This document shows, piece by piece, positions 1 through 6,756 of a stretch of DNA of 34,279 bases (the stretch's first letter is position 1; every line of letters starts with the position of its first letter). The translations under genes were made by a program, and so were the position numbers. This DNA comes from a virus: the IMG/VR virus record IMGVR_UViG_3300023180_000198, positions 1 through 34,279 of that record. One strand, 5' to 3'. The notes under the pieces are model-generated. The model ran no database searches and had not been told where the DNA came from. It saw only the letters and a program-made list of their open reading frames with translations.

Positions 1-737
1 ACCACATGAGATGCATCAATTGGATACACAGTGGCATCACGTTGAAATCTTCCGCCACCTAAACCTCCAGTACCGCTGTATGGTTGTGATGATCTATTGC
101 TCATGCCACCTGACATAGGGTGTGCCATTGTGCCAGCATAGCCGCCGCCAGTTGGTGATACAAAATTCTGTGAATATGAATCTGATGTGATGTTTAGACT
201 TTTTACATTGAGATCTAAATTTTTAATAAAATATGCTTCAGGCTTTTTGCCTTTGCCTTCATTGACCACAATACGTTCAACATTGCCTGGATCAACCCAA
301 TACCATTTGTATGTTTTAGGATCTCTGACAAATATTTGATCTCCATACTTGATGGTGTTTCTTACCATTTTGAAACAACGTTTTTGCCATTGATTGATTT
401 TGTTCCATTGCATCAATGCATTTTGTAAAAGTGCAGTTTCTGTGTCTGTTGGTTCTTCTTTGTACTGAATATGAAATGGTGAACCTGTTTTTTCATCTGA
501 CTGAGAACTAAATTCTGCAATAGTGTCTAGTGCAGAGTTAATTTCTGTATCTAAGTCCATCATATCATATTGATAATATCTTTCACGTCTGTTTGGTTGG
601 CCAGCATATACTTCTGGTAGCCACGTGTTGTATTTTGAATGCTGAGTACTGCCGGTATAAGATGATGATGTTGATCCCACCGGTGAGTTTGTACCAGACT
701 CTGTGTTGTATTCTTTAAAGTATTTTCGCCAGCTCAT
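1..737 (-). CDS. 20: Portal vertex protein gp20, C-terminus cut off by window edge
   Basis: The product would form the dodecameric portal ring at the capsid vertex, through which DNA is packaged and to which the neck attaches. The frame starts at ATG 737 (MSWRKYFKEYN...) and stays open to base 1, giving about 245 residues of a protein that is usually over 500. Recognition rests on the conserved T4-like/cyanophage portal stretch with LDTEINSALDTIAEF (about residues 60-75), followed by the PFHIQY and YGDQIFVRDP segments and a VDPGNVERI segment. A glycine-rich insert (SPTGGGYAGTMAHPMSGG) follows. It lies downstream of the putative tape measure gene on the same strand with a 48-base gap. No Shine-Dalgarno sequence is visible before the ATG; a sigma70-like promoter ends only 10 bases upstream. 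Family identity is strong; the start is likely but not certain. Confidence 0.9.
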   Translation of the reverse strand, partial: MSWRKYFKEYNTESGTNSPVGSTSSSYTGSTQHSKYNTWLPEVYAGQPNRRERYYQYDMMDLDTEINSALDTIAEFSSQSDEKTGSPFHIQYKEEPTDTETALLQNALMQWNKINQWQKRCFKMVRNTIKYGDQIFVRDPKTYKWYWVDPGNVERIVVNEGKGKKPEAYFIKNLDLNVKSLNITSDSYSQNFVSPTGGGYAGTMAHPMSGGMSNRSSQPYSGTGGLGGGRFQRDATVYPIDASHV

Positions 738-747
738 AATGTTATTT

Positions 748-776
748 ATTGTATGCTTTTATAATTGTTTTGTCAA
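748..776 (-). promoter_or_regulatory. Sigma70-like promoter before gp20
   Basis: On the minus strand TTGACA (776-771) is followed after exactly 17 bases by TACAAT (753-748). An AATAAATA late-like box (750-743) overlaps the -10 region. Either signal would place the transcript start within a few bases of ATG 737, so the message would have almost no leader. Whether both are used cannot be told from sequence. Confidence 0.5.
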
Positions 777-785
777 GTAATATTA

Positions 786-3700
786 TTATGGATGATCTGC
801 ACCACTTGCCACTACCCAATTTTCAAAATTCTGTTTTCCTTTTTTGGTTTCACCCAATTGTTCTGCCTGCATTCTGGCTATATTATCCAAAATATCAGAT
901 GCTTTTTTGGTGTTTTCAGCAATTATTTCTTCTGTGGTTTTTTCTCTTTTGGTGTAATCATCCGGATTGCCAAACATAGGCATAATTTTGATATTGCTGT
1001 CTGGTTTAATTGCGCCATCAGTTTGCTGTGTTCCTGTGCCTGTACCTGTGTCTGCTTGTGTTAGACTACCTGATGCTGATGACTGATTGAAGTTGTATCC
1101 AAATCTTCCCATTTCTTCTGTGAGATACTGTCGCAACTGTTCGTTGGTAGCATCTGCTAGTGACACAATCTGATTACCATCTGGTCCAGTGAAAATTTGT
1201 CTAAAATTAGGATCAGATCTGAGTTTACCTAAATCAACTCCAGAAATATCAGTTAATTGCAATAATAGTTCTTTTTCTTTTTTCTTAAGTTCATCTAATT
1301 GTGCTTGATATATTCCAGGATCAATTTCACTCTGCGATTTTTTCAACACTCGCATATCGCCGGCTACTTTTTGTAAATTAGAATTTATTTCATCAGCTGA
1401 TTCAAAATCTTCAGCAGAGTAGCCGAGCGGAGTAACCGAAGCTACACCTCGCATTATACCAGCACCAATACCACGTTCTAATATATCTCCTAGTCCGTTG
1501 AATATTCCTCCAAATGCTCTAGTTAATGCTTCCCAAAATGTCATTCTACCAGAAAACAAATCAGCAAAGTAATTTGTGATTCCAGTAAAGGCTTCGTTTA
1601 TCATTTGAAACCCTGGCCCTTTAAGCCAATCAGCTACACTTTCAACAGCACCTGTAAATTTGTCAACTAAAAATTGAAAACCGTTTACTGTGTCTTCGTT
1701 TAAAAATGCTAACGCTACTTTGGTAAACGCTGTTCTAATTTTTGCTAGAGCTAGTGCCATTTGATTTTGTGCTCGGCCTAAAGCACCTGCGTCAATCTCG
1801 CTCATGGTTTTTACCATTTCAGCAAATGTGTTATCATCAACTGTTTCATTTAAGTTTGCCAGTCTAATCACAAACTTGGCCATTGGATCGCCACTGATTT
1901 CTAAAGCTCTTAAAAACTGTCTTGAGTTAGCATCAACTGTTCCAATGGTTTCTCTAAAATCATCTAATGCCCCTACAACATTACCTCCACGTCCGGCTTC
2001 GTATGATAAATTCTGTAAACTCTGTAATAGACCTGGAGACACTCTGGCCAAATCTTGACCAAACTGTGTAAACTGTAAACCACCTCTACCTATACCTTCA
2101 GAAAGTGCTGTTGTTAATTCTTGTCCTAGATCAGGTCCAAATGCGGCCAAGCCGGCAAATGCAGTCTGACTTGATGCTAATGCACTCTGTCTTAGGTCTG
2201 ATGGCAACATCTGTAATGCATTTGTAAATGATTCAATAGCACTGGCTTGTAAAACCATCTGTCTAATCACATCATTTGATGTATTGGTCAATCTAGTAAA
2301 TGCCTGTGTGGTTCTTAAAACTCTAACTGTGTTGTCACTAATCTGTTTGTTATTGCCTTCAAGATCAAAACCTAAAATTCGCATTGCTTCTGCTGTTTCA
2401 ACAGTGGCTTGCGACAGTTCTTGGTTACTTAAACCTAAATAGCCTTGTTCTCTTAATAGCCCTTGTGTGTTTTGAATTGCATCTGTGACAGTTTTTGTTC
2501 CATACTCGCCCATTACTGTTGCAAACTCTCCACTTAATTCTATAAACTGATCTAAACTTAAACTGGCGTCTGCGGCTCTGGCGGCAAATGTGGCAATGCC
2601 ATCAGCTACGCCGGCATTTGGTCCTGTGGCATCTGCTATTTCGTTAAAGCCTCTTCTAAAGATAGTATTCTCTAATCGGCCTAATCTCATTAAAAATTTA
2701 AATGCGGCTTTGAGTCCTGAAATTAAACCGGCAATGGCCGCTGTTGCTGGATTAAGTAATCTACCAAATTTTGCAAAGCCACCTATTACACCACCAAGTA
2801 CTCCTCCTTTGCCACCTAATGTATCCATTAGTTTGCCAATCATTCCTTTGTTGGCTTTGGTATTACTGTCTAATGCTTGTTTTACTGCTTTTAATTCTTC
2901 TTTATTATTATCATTTGATGCTTGTTGAGGTTTAGATTCTTTTTCTGTGATACCAGCAGTTTTTTCGGTTGCAACAGCAATTCTTTCTAGCATTTGAATT
3001 ATTTGTGTGTTTTCAAAACCAGATATTGCACCAGTTGGTGTTTGGGGTGTGCCGGATGATTCATCATCTTGTTTTTGAGTTAGCGGTTGATTAGATGACT
3101 GTTGATTAATTGACTGTTGTAATTTAGATGCTAGATCGTCAAATGAACTTCCAATAGCTTCTGCAAAAACCGAACCAATCTTTTCGGGTGTTTGTGCATT
3201 TATATTATTGATTAAACTTTTATTGTCCTGAACCAGTTGATCAATTGCTGACTTGTATGCTTCACTAGTAGTATCAACTGTGCTTAAAAAACTTTTATTG
3301 TCTTGGACTAACTGATCAATTGCTGACTTGTAAGTTTCGCCTGTAGAATCAACTGTGCTTAAAAAACTCTTGTTGTCTTGAACCAGTTGATCAATTGCTG
3401 ACTTGTACGCTTCGCCTGTAGAATCAACTGTGTTTAAAAAATTTTTATTATCAGAAATAAGTTGGGATATTGCTGTTTTTAAAACCGATGAGTCTGATTT
3501 GGCTTCACTGACTAGATCTTTATTCTGTGCAACTAAATTCTGTAACTCTTGTTCAATTGCAGTTGTGTCAATTTCTACTTTAGTTTCTTTGTTTTTAGTA
3601 GCACTTGTTTTTGCTTCATTTTTAAAAAAATTCAATATAGATTCAAGTGTTTTGGCTTGAGTATCAAGTTTTTTAAATCCGGATTGATTACGAGATGCTA

Positions 3701-3803
3701 ACTGATTAACAGCCTTAATCAATTCCTGAATACTGCGATCATACGCAAATTCTGGTATTGAATAATTTGTTCCGTCTATGTTTAAATCTACACGATCTGC
3801 CAT
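786..3803 (-). CDS. Putative tail tape measure protein (gp29-like role)
   Basis: A 1005-residue protein that probably sets tail length and sits inside the tail tube. The N-terminal 200 residues are polar and coiled-coil-like, and contain three near-identical 25-residue repeats (residues 125-199, core YKSAIDQLVQDNKS) plus a degenerate fourth copy before them. Residues about 330-375 are glycine/alanine-rich and hydrophobic (GGVLGGVIGGFAKFGRLL, TAAIAGLISGLKAAFKFL), as in many tape measure proteins, and the middle is long and helical. T4 gp29 is shorter (590 residues). Context supports the role: the divergent neighbour is the gp26-like gene with a frameshift signal, the usual companion of a tape measure gene. 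It starts at ATG 3803 without a visible ribosome binding site. The coding call is certain. The function is inferred; another large virion protein is the alternative. Confidence 0.7.
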   Translation of the reverse strand: MADRVDLNIDGTNYSIPEFAYDRSIQELIKAVNQLASRNQSGFKKLDTQAKTLESILNFFKNEAKTSATKNKETKVEIDTTAIEQELQNLVAQNKDLVSEAKSDSSVLKTAISQLISDNKNFLNTVDSTGEAYKSAIDQLVQDNKSFLSTVDSTGETYKSAIDQLVQDNKSFLSTVDTTSEAYKSAIDQLVQDNKSLINNINAQTPEKIGSVFAEAIGSSFDDLASKLQQSINQQSSNQPLTQKQDDESSGTPQTPTGAISGFENTQIIQMLERIAVATEKTAGITEKESKPQQASNDNNKEELKAVKQALDSNTKANKGMIGKLMDTLGGKGGVLGGVIGGFAKFGRLLNPATAAIAGLISGLKAAFKFLMRLGRLENTIFRRGFNEIADATGPNAGVADGIATFAARAADASLSLDQFIELSGEFATVMGEYGTKTVTDAIQNTQGLLREQGYLGLSNQELSQATVETAEAMRILGFDLEGNNKQISDNTVRVLRTTQAFTRLTNTSNDVIRQMVLQASAIESFTNALQMLPSDLRQSALASSQTAFAGLAAFGPDLGQELTTALSEGIGRGGLQFTQFGQDLARVSPGLLQSLQNLSYEAGRGGNVVGALDDFRETIGTVDANSRQFLRALEISGDPMAKFVIRLANLNETVDDNTFAEMVKTMSEIDAGALGRAQNQMALALAKIRTAFTKVALAFLNEDTVNGFQFLVDKFTGAVESVADWLKGPGFQMINEAFTGITNYFADLFSGRMTFWEALTRAFGGIFNGLGDILERGIGAGIMRGVASVTPLGYSAEDFESADEINSNLQKVAGDMRVLKKSQSEIDPGIYQAQLDELKKKEKELLLQLTDISGVDLGKLRSDPNFRQIFTGPDGNQIVSLADATNEQLRQYLTEEMGRFGYNFNQSSASGSLTQADTGTGTGTQQTDGAIKPDSNIKIMPMFGNPDDYTKREKTTEEIIAENTKKASDILDNIARMQAEQLGETKKGKQNFENWVVASGADHP
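3207..3431 (-). repeat. Three tandem 75-bp coding repeats in the tape measure gene
   Basis: Residues 125-149, 150-174 and 175-199 repeat a 25-residue unit with core YKSAIDQLVQDNKS; a diverged copy (TAISQLISDNKNF) precedes them. The DNA copies are also close, which suggests recent in-frame duplication and would let repeat number change the length of the protein. Confidence 0.85.
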
Positions 3804-3838
3804 GATAAATAATATTAACTACAGTGTTAATTCGCTCC

Positions 3839-3846
3839 CATAAATA
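3839..3846 (+). promoter_or_regulatory. Late-type promoter box for gp26
   Basis: CATAAATA differs at one base from the T4 late consensus TATAAATA and lies 70 bases before the gp26 start, in a 112-base divergent intergenic region. Confidence 0.45.
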
Positions 3847-3857
3847 TCTGCTACAGG

Positions 3858-3865
3858 TATTTATA
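3858..3865 (-). promoter_or_regulatory. Late-type promoter box for the tape measure gene
   Basis: The minus strand reads a perfect TATAAATA at 3865-3858, 55 bases before ATG 3803. It lies to the right of the plus-strand late box at 3839-3846, so the two promoters fire across each other. Confidence 0.6.
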
Positions 3866-3915
3866 TGTGTAATTAAGCACAATGTTAATATTTGATAAAA
3901 AGGAACAATAATAAT

Positions 3916-4752
3916 ATGTCAACAACTACACCGGGTAATCCGCTAAAAAAATATTATCGTACACCCAAACTGTATATCACATTGCCTTCTGGTGGCAAAT
4001 TCAACCAAGTAGCCGACGAAGCCATGAACGGTGAACTTCCGGTGTATGCCATGACCAGTAGAGACGAACTCTTGTTGAGAAATCCAGATGCACTGTTAAA
4101 CGGTGATGCTATAGTACAAGCAATCCAGAGCTGTGTGCCAGCAATCAAAGATCCAAAACAGTTGCCTGTTTGTGATATTGACTTGATTCTAATTGCAATC
4201 AGACAAGCCACATACGGAGAAATCATGGAAGCCAAATTGAAATCTCCACATTCAGGAAAAACTGACAGCTATGATGTAAACCTCAGTGCCATTATTGATA
4301 ACGTACAATCGTTACCTGATGAAACACATGTTACACTGAATAACAGTTGTACTGTTTATGTAAGACCGTTCAGTTACACAATTCAAACCAGACTAAATCT
4401 TTTGGCATTTGATCAAGCCAAAACAATTCGTGACGTTGGCGAAGTGTCTGAAAAATCAGCACAACAATTCAAAGCCATGTTTTTAAAACTAGCAAACACA
4501 AACATGGATGTGATTGCTGAATCTATTGTGAAAATCACAACACCCGAAGGTGACGAAATCACAGACTTGAATATGATCAAAGAATTTCTAGAAAATCTAG
4601 AAAGTGTTGACAGCAAAAAAATTGACAAAAGAATTGATGAGCTAAACAAAGCTGTGGTCAACACCAAGCAAGAATTTGCCTGCACAGAGACTGGTAAAAC
4701 GTTTGAAGCAGAAGTCAAATTGGATCCTGCTGATTTTTTCGTCAATTCTTAA
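3916..4752 (+). CDS. 26: gp26-like baseplate hub/tail assembly protein (0-frame product)
   Basis: The 278-residue 0-frame product resembles the T4 gp26 base plate protein family: an N-terminal LYITLPSGGKF segment, then an acidic helical body (MTSRDELLLRNPDALLNGDA, CDIDLILIAIRQATYGE) and an ETGKTFEAEVKLDPADFF tail. T4 gp26 is 208 residues. It probably acts in hub or tail-tube assembly. The start chosen is ATG 3916, because AAGGA (3900-3904) lies just upstream; an in-frame ATG at 3892 would put this ribosome binding site inside the gene. The frame ends at TAA 4750-4752, three codons after a perfect slippery heptamer, and a -1 frame continues to 4970, so a minority product of 351 residues is expected. 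It is divergent from the putative tape measure gene, as expected for a tail assembly chaperone locus. Confidence 0.75.
   Translation: MSTTTPGNPLKKYYRTPKLYITLPSGGKFNQVADEAMNGELPVYAMTSRDELLLRNPDALLNGDAIVQAIQSCVPAIKDPKQLPVCDIDLILIAIRQATYGEIMEAKLKSPHSGKTDSYDVNLSAIIDNVQSLPDETHVTLNNSCTVYVRPFSYTIQTRLNLLAFDQAKTIRDVGEVSEKSAQQFKAMFLKLANTNMDVIAESIVKITTPEGDEITDLNMIKEFLENLESVDSKKIDKRIDELNKAVVNTKQEFACTETGKTFEAEVKLDPADFFVNS
4734..4740 (+). promoter_or_regulatory. Programmed -1 frameshift slippery site T TTT TTC
   Basis: In the gp26 frame the codons read GAT TTT TTC, so bases 4734-4740 form a canonical X XXY YYZ heptamer. The -1 frame is closed by TGA at 4731-4733 and is open from 4734 to TAA 4968-4970, exactly spanning the slip site. 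No obvious strong stem-loop follows at 5-9 bases; a weak TGGC/GCCA stem lies at 4787-4800. Confidence 0.85.
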
Positions 4753-4970
4753 TCACATCCGAGCCGTCTGACATTGTTACCTACTTTGGCGAACTAGCCA
4801 GCGAAACCAAAGCTATTCATAGAAGTGTAGCAGAAATTTGTTGGTACATGCGAGGCTCTATCACTTATGAAGAAGCCTGGAACCTTACCTACGAAGAAAA
4901 GAAGGTAATTGAAGAATTCCTCAAAGAAAATATTGAAAAGTTTAAAGGTTCAATGACTCCGGTTGTTTAA
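4734..4970 (+). CDS. -1 frame C-terminal extension of gp26 (tail assembly chaperone GT-like)
   Basis: After slippage the next codon is CGT at 4740 and 76 residues follow before TAA 4968-4970, giving a 275+76 = 351-residue fusion. The extension reads like real protein: an acidic helical stretch (SDIVTYFGELASETKA), then ICWYMRGSITYEEAWNL and YEEKKVIEEFLKENI. It has no start codon of its own upstream; the first in-frame ATG (4848) would give only 40 residues. The stop overlaps the stop of the convergent methyltransferase gene by three bases (TTAA, 4967-4970), another sign that this frame is used. The short helical region may correspond to what marine T4-like phages carry as gp51, but T4 gp51 is much larger (249 residues), so that name is not assigned. 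The architecture matches G/GT tail assembly chaperones of lambda-like phages, by inference. Confidence 0.8.
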   Translation, partial: FFRQFLITSEPSDIVTYFGELASETKAIHRSVAEICWYMRGSITYEEAWNLTYEEKKVIEEFLKENIEKFKGSMTPVV

Positions 4971-5668
4971 TGTTTTAAAAAAACAAATTCACCTTTTGTT
5001 ACACCATGTGGATTAGTAAAAATGTTTTGTTTCAACATTTTAATATCATCAGATCTGAAATGTTCAAACATGGTTGTGGCTTTGTTGTTGTTTGTTTCTA
5101 ACACACATATTTTAAAATCAATCTCTTTCAAATCCACATTGACTTCTTCACCTTCGATATCTATCAAAATAATATCACAAGCAGGTAAGTCTTTGTAGTG
5201 TGTGTTTGGCACTTGGCGAGTTGGTTGTGTTTTGTCATCTAACAAGTAACTGAGTTCCATGGCCAACAGTTTGTCGTTGGGACCGGTATCAACTTGATCA
5301 CTTTCGATAGACGATACTGCAGAATGTATAAAAGATGTATTTTCTAAACCTAACTGTTGTTTTAAATCATTAGCAATATTGATACTTGTTTTGTCAATGT
5401 CATAGCCGGTCCATGAGTTTATTTTTTGTTTGCCAAGTAATACATCAATAAAACTTAAGAATCCAAAACTGCAACCTAATTCTATCACATCAATTGGTCG
5501 ATCGAATTTGATACTGTTGCGACAATCCCACACAATACTCTCGATAGTTCTAGATCTAACTCGTTTTTTCAGCATGGTATCATGATGATCTTGTACAAAG
5601 CCATGGCTGTGGTTTTTTAGTTTTTCAATGAATAATTGATAAAGTTGAGATTCTGTTATTTGTTTCAT
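4967..5668 (-). CDS. SAM-dependent methyltransferase, FkbM-like
   Basis: A 233-residue class I methyltransferase. Motif I is VIELGCSFGFLSF (residues 61-73), an acidic residue that could hold the ribose hydroxyls follows in WTGYDIDK (D90), and DIILIDIEGEEV near residue 165 resembles the D-x-EG-E motif of FkbM-type enzymes. The substrate is unknown; a sugar or small-molecule target is suggested by FkbM likeness only. The start is ATG 5668 without a good ribosome binding site; an AATAAATA late-like box (5685-5678) is 9 bases upstream. It is convergent with the gp26 frameshift product and overlaps it at the stop. It lies directly downstream of the structured RNA region and may be reached by that transcript. 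Confidence 0.7.
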   Translation of the reverse strand: MKQITESQLYQLFIEKLKNHSHGFVQDHHDTMLKKRVRSRTIESIVWDCRNSIKFDRPIDVIELGCSFGFLSFIDVLLGKQKINSWTGYDIDKTSINIANDLKQQLGLENTSFIHSAVSSIESDQVDTGPNDKLLAMELSYLLDDKTQPTRQVPNTHYKDLPACDIILIDIEGEEVNVDLKEIDFKICVLETNNNKATTMFEHFRSDDIKMLKQNIFTNPHGVTKGEFVFLKH

Positions 5669-5677
5669 GTTTAAAAA

Positions 5678-5685
5678 TATTTATT
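5678..5685 (-). promoter_or_regulatory. Late-like AATAAATA box before the methyltransferase
   Basis: On the minus strand AATAAATA ends 9 bases before ATG 5668. The spacing would leave almost no leader, as for several other late-like boxes here. The motif is short and AT-rich, so chance is possible. Confidence 0.35.
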
Positions 5686-5695
5686 TCTACGTAGG

Positions 5696-5731
5696 CATAG
5701 AGCTCTGCTCTATGGTACAACGCTCTGCGTT
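5696..5731. other. Two tandem hairpins with the same triloop
   Basis: CATAGAGC / GCTCTATG (5696-5703 with 5707-5714) closes a three-base loop, and AACGC / GCGTT (5719-5723 with 5727-5731) closes a second loop of the same sequence (TCT on plus, AGA on minus). They lie between the structured RNA region and the methyltransferase start. They could be a processing or stalling signal on the minus-strand transcript. No U-tract follows on the minus strand, so they are not simple terminators in that direction. Confidence 0.6.
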
Positions 5732-5799
5732 AGTTTCTTTTAGATTTATAATTGTGATTATCGTATTAGAAAAAATGATTTGTATGTGTTTTTTAACCC

Positions 5800-6150
5800 T
5801 ATTACCTGGATTTGGCCATACTTCACCCAGTAACGGGTGAAGGGACCTTGATAAATTATTACCAGAGATCAGTCATCCAACTTGCGGAACCCATGGAGGC
5901 GGTTGGCCGATACCCCCGTCATTCCTACTTCATCCAACGGAACTTGTACATACCCAAAGTTGGCTGTTTACATACAAGCTAACAGTTGCATCTCTTTTTC
6001 TAGCAGAGCTGTTATCATTTGTGCCTAAGTTAACACTTGCCTTGCAACACCAGATTCACCACCTACTTGATTCGGCGCATTTCTGAGATATAATTATCAG
6101 TTTGGTTGCTATGTTTTGCCTGAGTTGTGCCTATGTGAGCCTATAGTTTG
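5800..6150 (-). ncRNA. Candidate structured non-coding RNA, family unknown
   Basis: The 584 bases between the methyltransferase and the nuclease hold no convincing gene, yet 5881-5940 has 36 G/C of 60 in an otherwise AT-rich genome. Helices visible by eye (plus coordinates): a long arm 5805-5817 with 5844-5866, capped by an 8-bp stem 5821-5828/5835-5842; CCAACTT/AAGTTGG 5877-5883/5957-5963 enclosing 5902-5906/5934-5938; TAACAG/CTGTTA 5980-5985/6009-6014 with an inner CTCT/AGAG stem. In the long arm two positions (5805/5866 and 5816/5845) are G-U pairs only if the RNA is copied from the minus strand and are C-A mismatches otherwise. A sigma70-like promoter sits at the minus-strand 5' side. No T-loop or anticodon arm was seen, so it is not a tRNA. 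The 3' end is unknown. GOLLD- or IMES-type marine/phage RNAs are possible relatives but were not matched. Confidence 0.55.
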
Positions 6151-6153
6151 CAA

Positions 6154-6183
6154 TTATTACATAAATGTACCCTGGATTGTCAA
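6154..6183 (-). promoter_or_regulatory. Sigma70-like promoter for the candidate RNA
   Basis: Minus strand TTGACA (6183-6178), an 18-base spacer and TAATAA (6159-6154). Transcription would begin near 6147 and run into the GC-rich structured region. Its -35 box is 8 bases from the -35 box of the divergent nuclease promoter. Confidence 0.5.
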
Positions 6184-6191
6184 CCTTTTTG

Positions 6192-6220
6192 TTGCATTTT
6201 TTTTTAAAACCGTGTATATT
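6192..6220 (+). promoter_or_regulatory. Sigma70-like promoter for the nuclease gene
   Basis: TTGCAT (6192-6197), a 17-base spacer containing a T-run, and TATATT (6215-6220), giving a leader of about 26 bases before ATG 6253. The leader contains AAGGA at 6243-6247. Confidence 0.5.
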
Positions 6221-6252
6221 GTATTATAACATAGCAAAAAGCAAGGAAAAGC

Positions 6253-6756
6253 ATGAGTGGTAGAAAAAGCAAAAACAAAGGAAAATCGTACGAAAGAGAT
6301 GTTGCAAACTTTTTGAGTGAGCTGTATCAAGAAAGTTTTACCAGAGTTCCTTACTCGGGAGCATTTGTAGGCGGACAAAACATTGCCAGAATACAACATC
6401 TAAGTGAACAGCAAACTAGAGGATTCAAAGGTGATATAATACCACCTGAAAGTTTTCCTTTGCTTGTGATAGAAGCAAAAAACTATGGCGAATTTAGATG
6501 GAATCAATTGGCATTAGGTGACGACGTAAAACAGCTAAATGAATGGATATCACAAGCATCAGAAAGTTGTGAACCAAATGACAAATGGTTGTTGTGTGTT
6601 AAAATTTCAAGACAAGGTGAATTTGTACTTTGGGATCCTGCACAATGGAAAGATTTAATATATACTAAAACATATCAAACTTATCAATATATTAGTTACA
6701 AAGAGTTTTGGGAAAAAAATAAAAATGCAGTCAAGCAACAAAGTAACAATCAATGA
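6253..6756 (+). CDS. Holliday-junction-resolvase-like PD-(D/E)XK nuclease
   Basis: A 167-residue protein with the layout of archaeal Hjc-type resolvases and related PD-(D/E)XK nucleases: basic N-terminus with GKSYERDVANFL (conserved Glu), a serine-containing VPYSGAF segment, GFKGDI as the first metal-binding acid, and LLVIEAKNYG supplying the E-x-K pair. These residues would bind metal and cut branched or modified DNA. The start ATG 6253 is preceded by AAGGAAAAGC. A T4 endonuclease VII (gp49) gene is not in this window; this enzyme could take over junction resolution before packaging, which is inference. The gene overlaps the next one by 32 bases in another frame. Confidence 0.7.
   Translation: MSGRKSKNKGKSYERDVANFLSELYQESFTRVPYSGAFVGGQNIARIQHLSEQQTRGFKGDIIPPESFPLLVIEAKNYGEFRWNQLALGDDVKQLNEWISQASESCEPNDKWLLCVKISRQGEFVLWDPAQWKDLIYTKTYQTYQYISYKEFWEKNKNAVKQQSNNQ

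Noticed and set aside
765-1064. Plus-strand open frame opposite the end of the tape measure gene
   Set aside because: Its Phe/Cys-rich translation is the shadow of a well supported minus-strand gene, with no ribosome binding site.
3892-3915. Upstream ATG giving gp26 eight more residues (MIKRNNNN)
   Set aside because: The AAGGA ribosome binding site for ATG 3916 lies inside this segment.
4413-4745. Minus-strand frame opposite gp26
   Set aside because: Antisense shadow of gp26; Ser/Leu-rich low-complexity translation.
5868-5970. Short protein-like minus-strand reading (contains FGYVQVPLDEVGMTGV)
   Set aside because: Only about 32 codons between stops, without a good start, and other frames here also look open because the region is GC-rich; RNA structure explains it better. 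A decayed gene remains possible.
5800-6150. tRNA or tmRNA in the GC-rich region
   Set aside because: No T-loop GTTCRA consensus, acceptor stem or CCA end was found on either strand.
6157-6399. 80-residue minus-strand frame over the nuclease start
   Set aside because: Antisense to a gene with clear nuclease motifs, and covers the divergent promoters.
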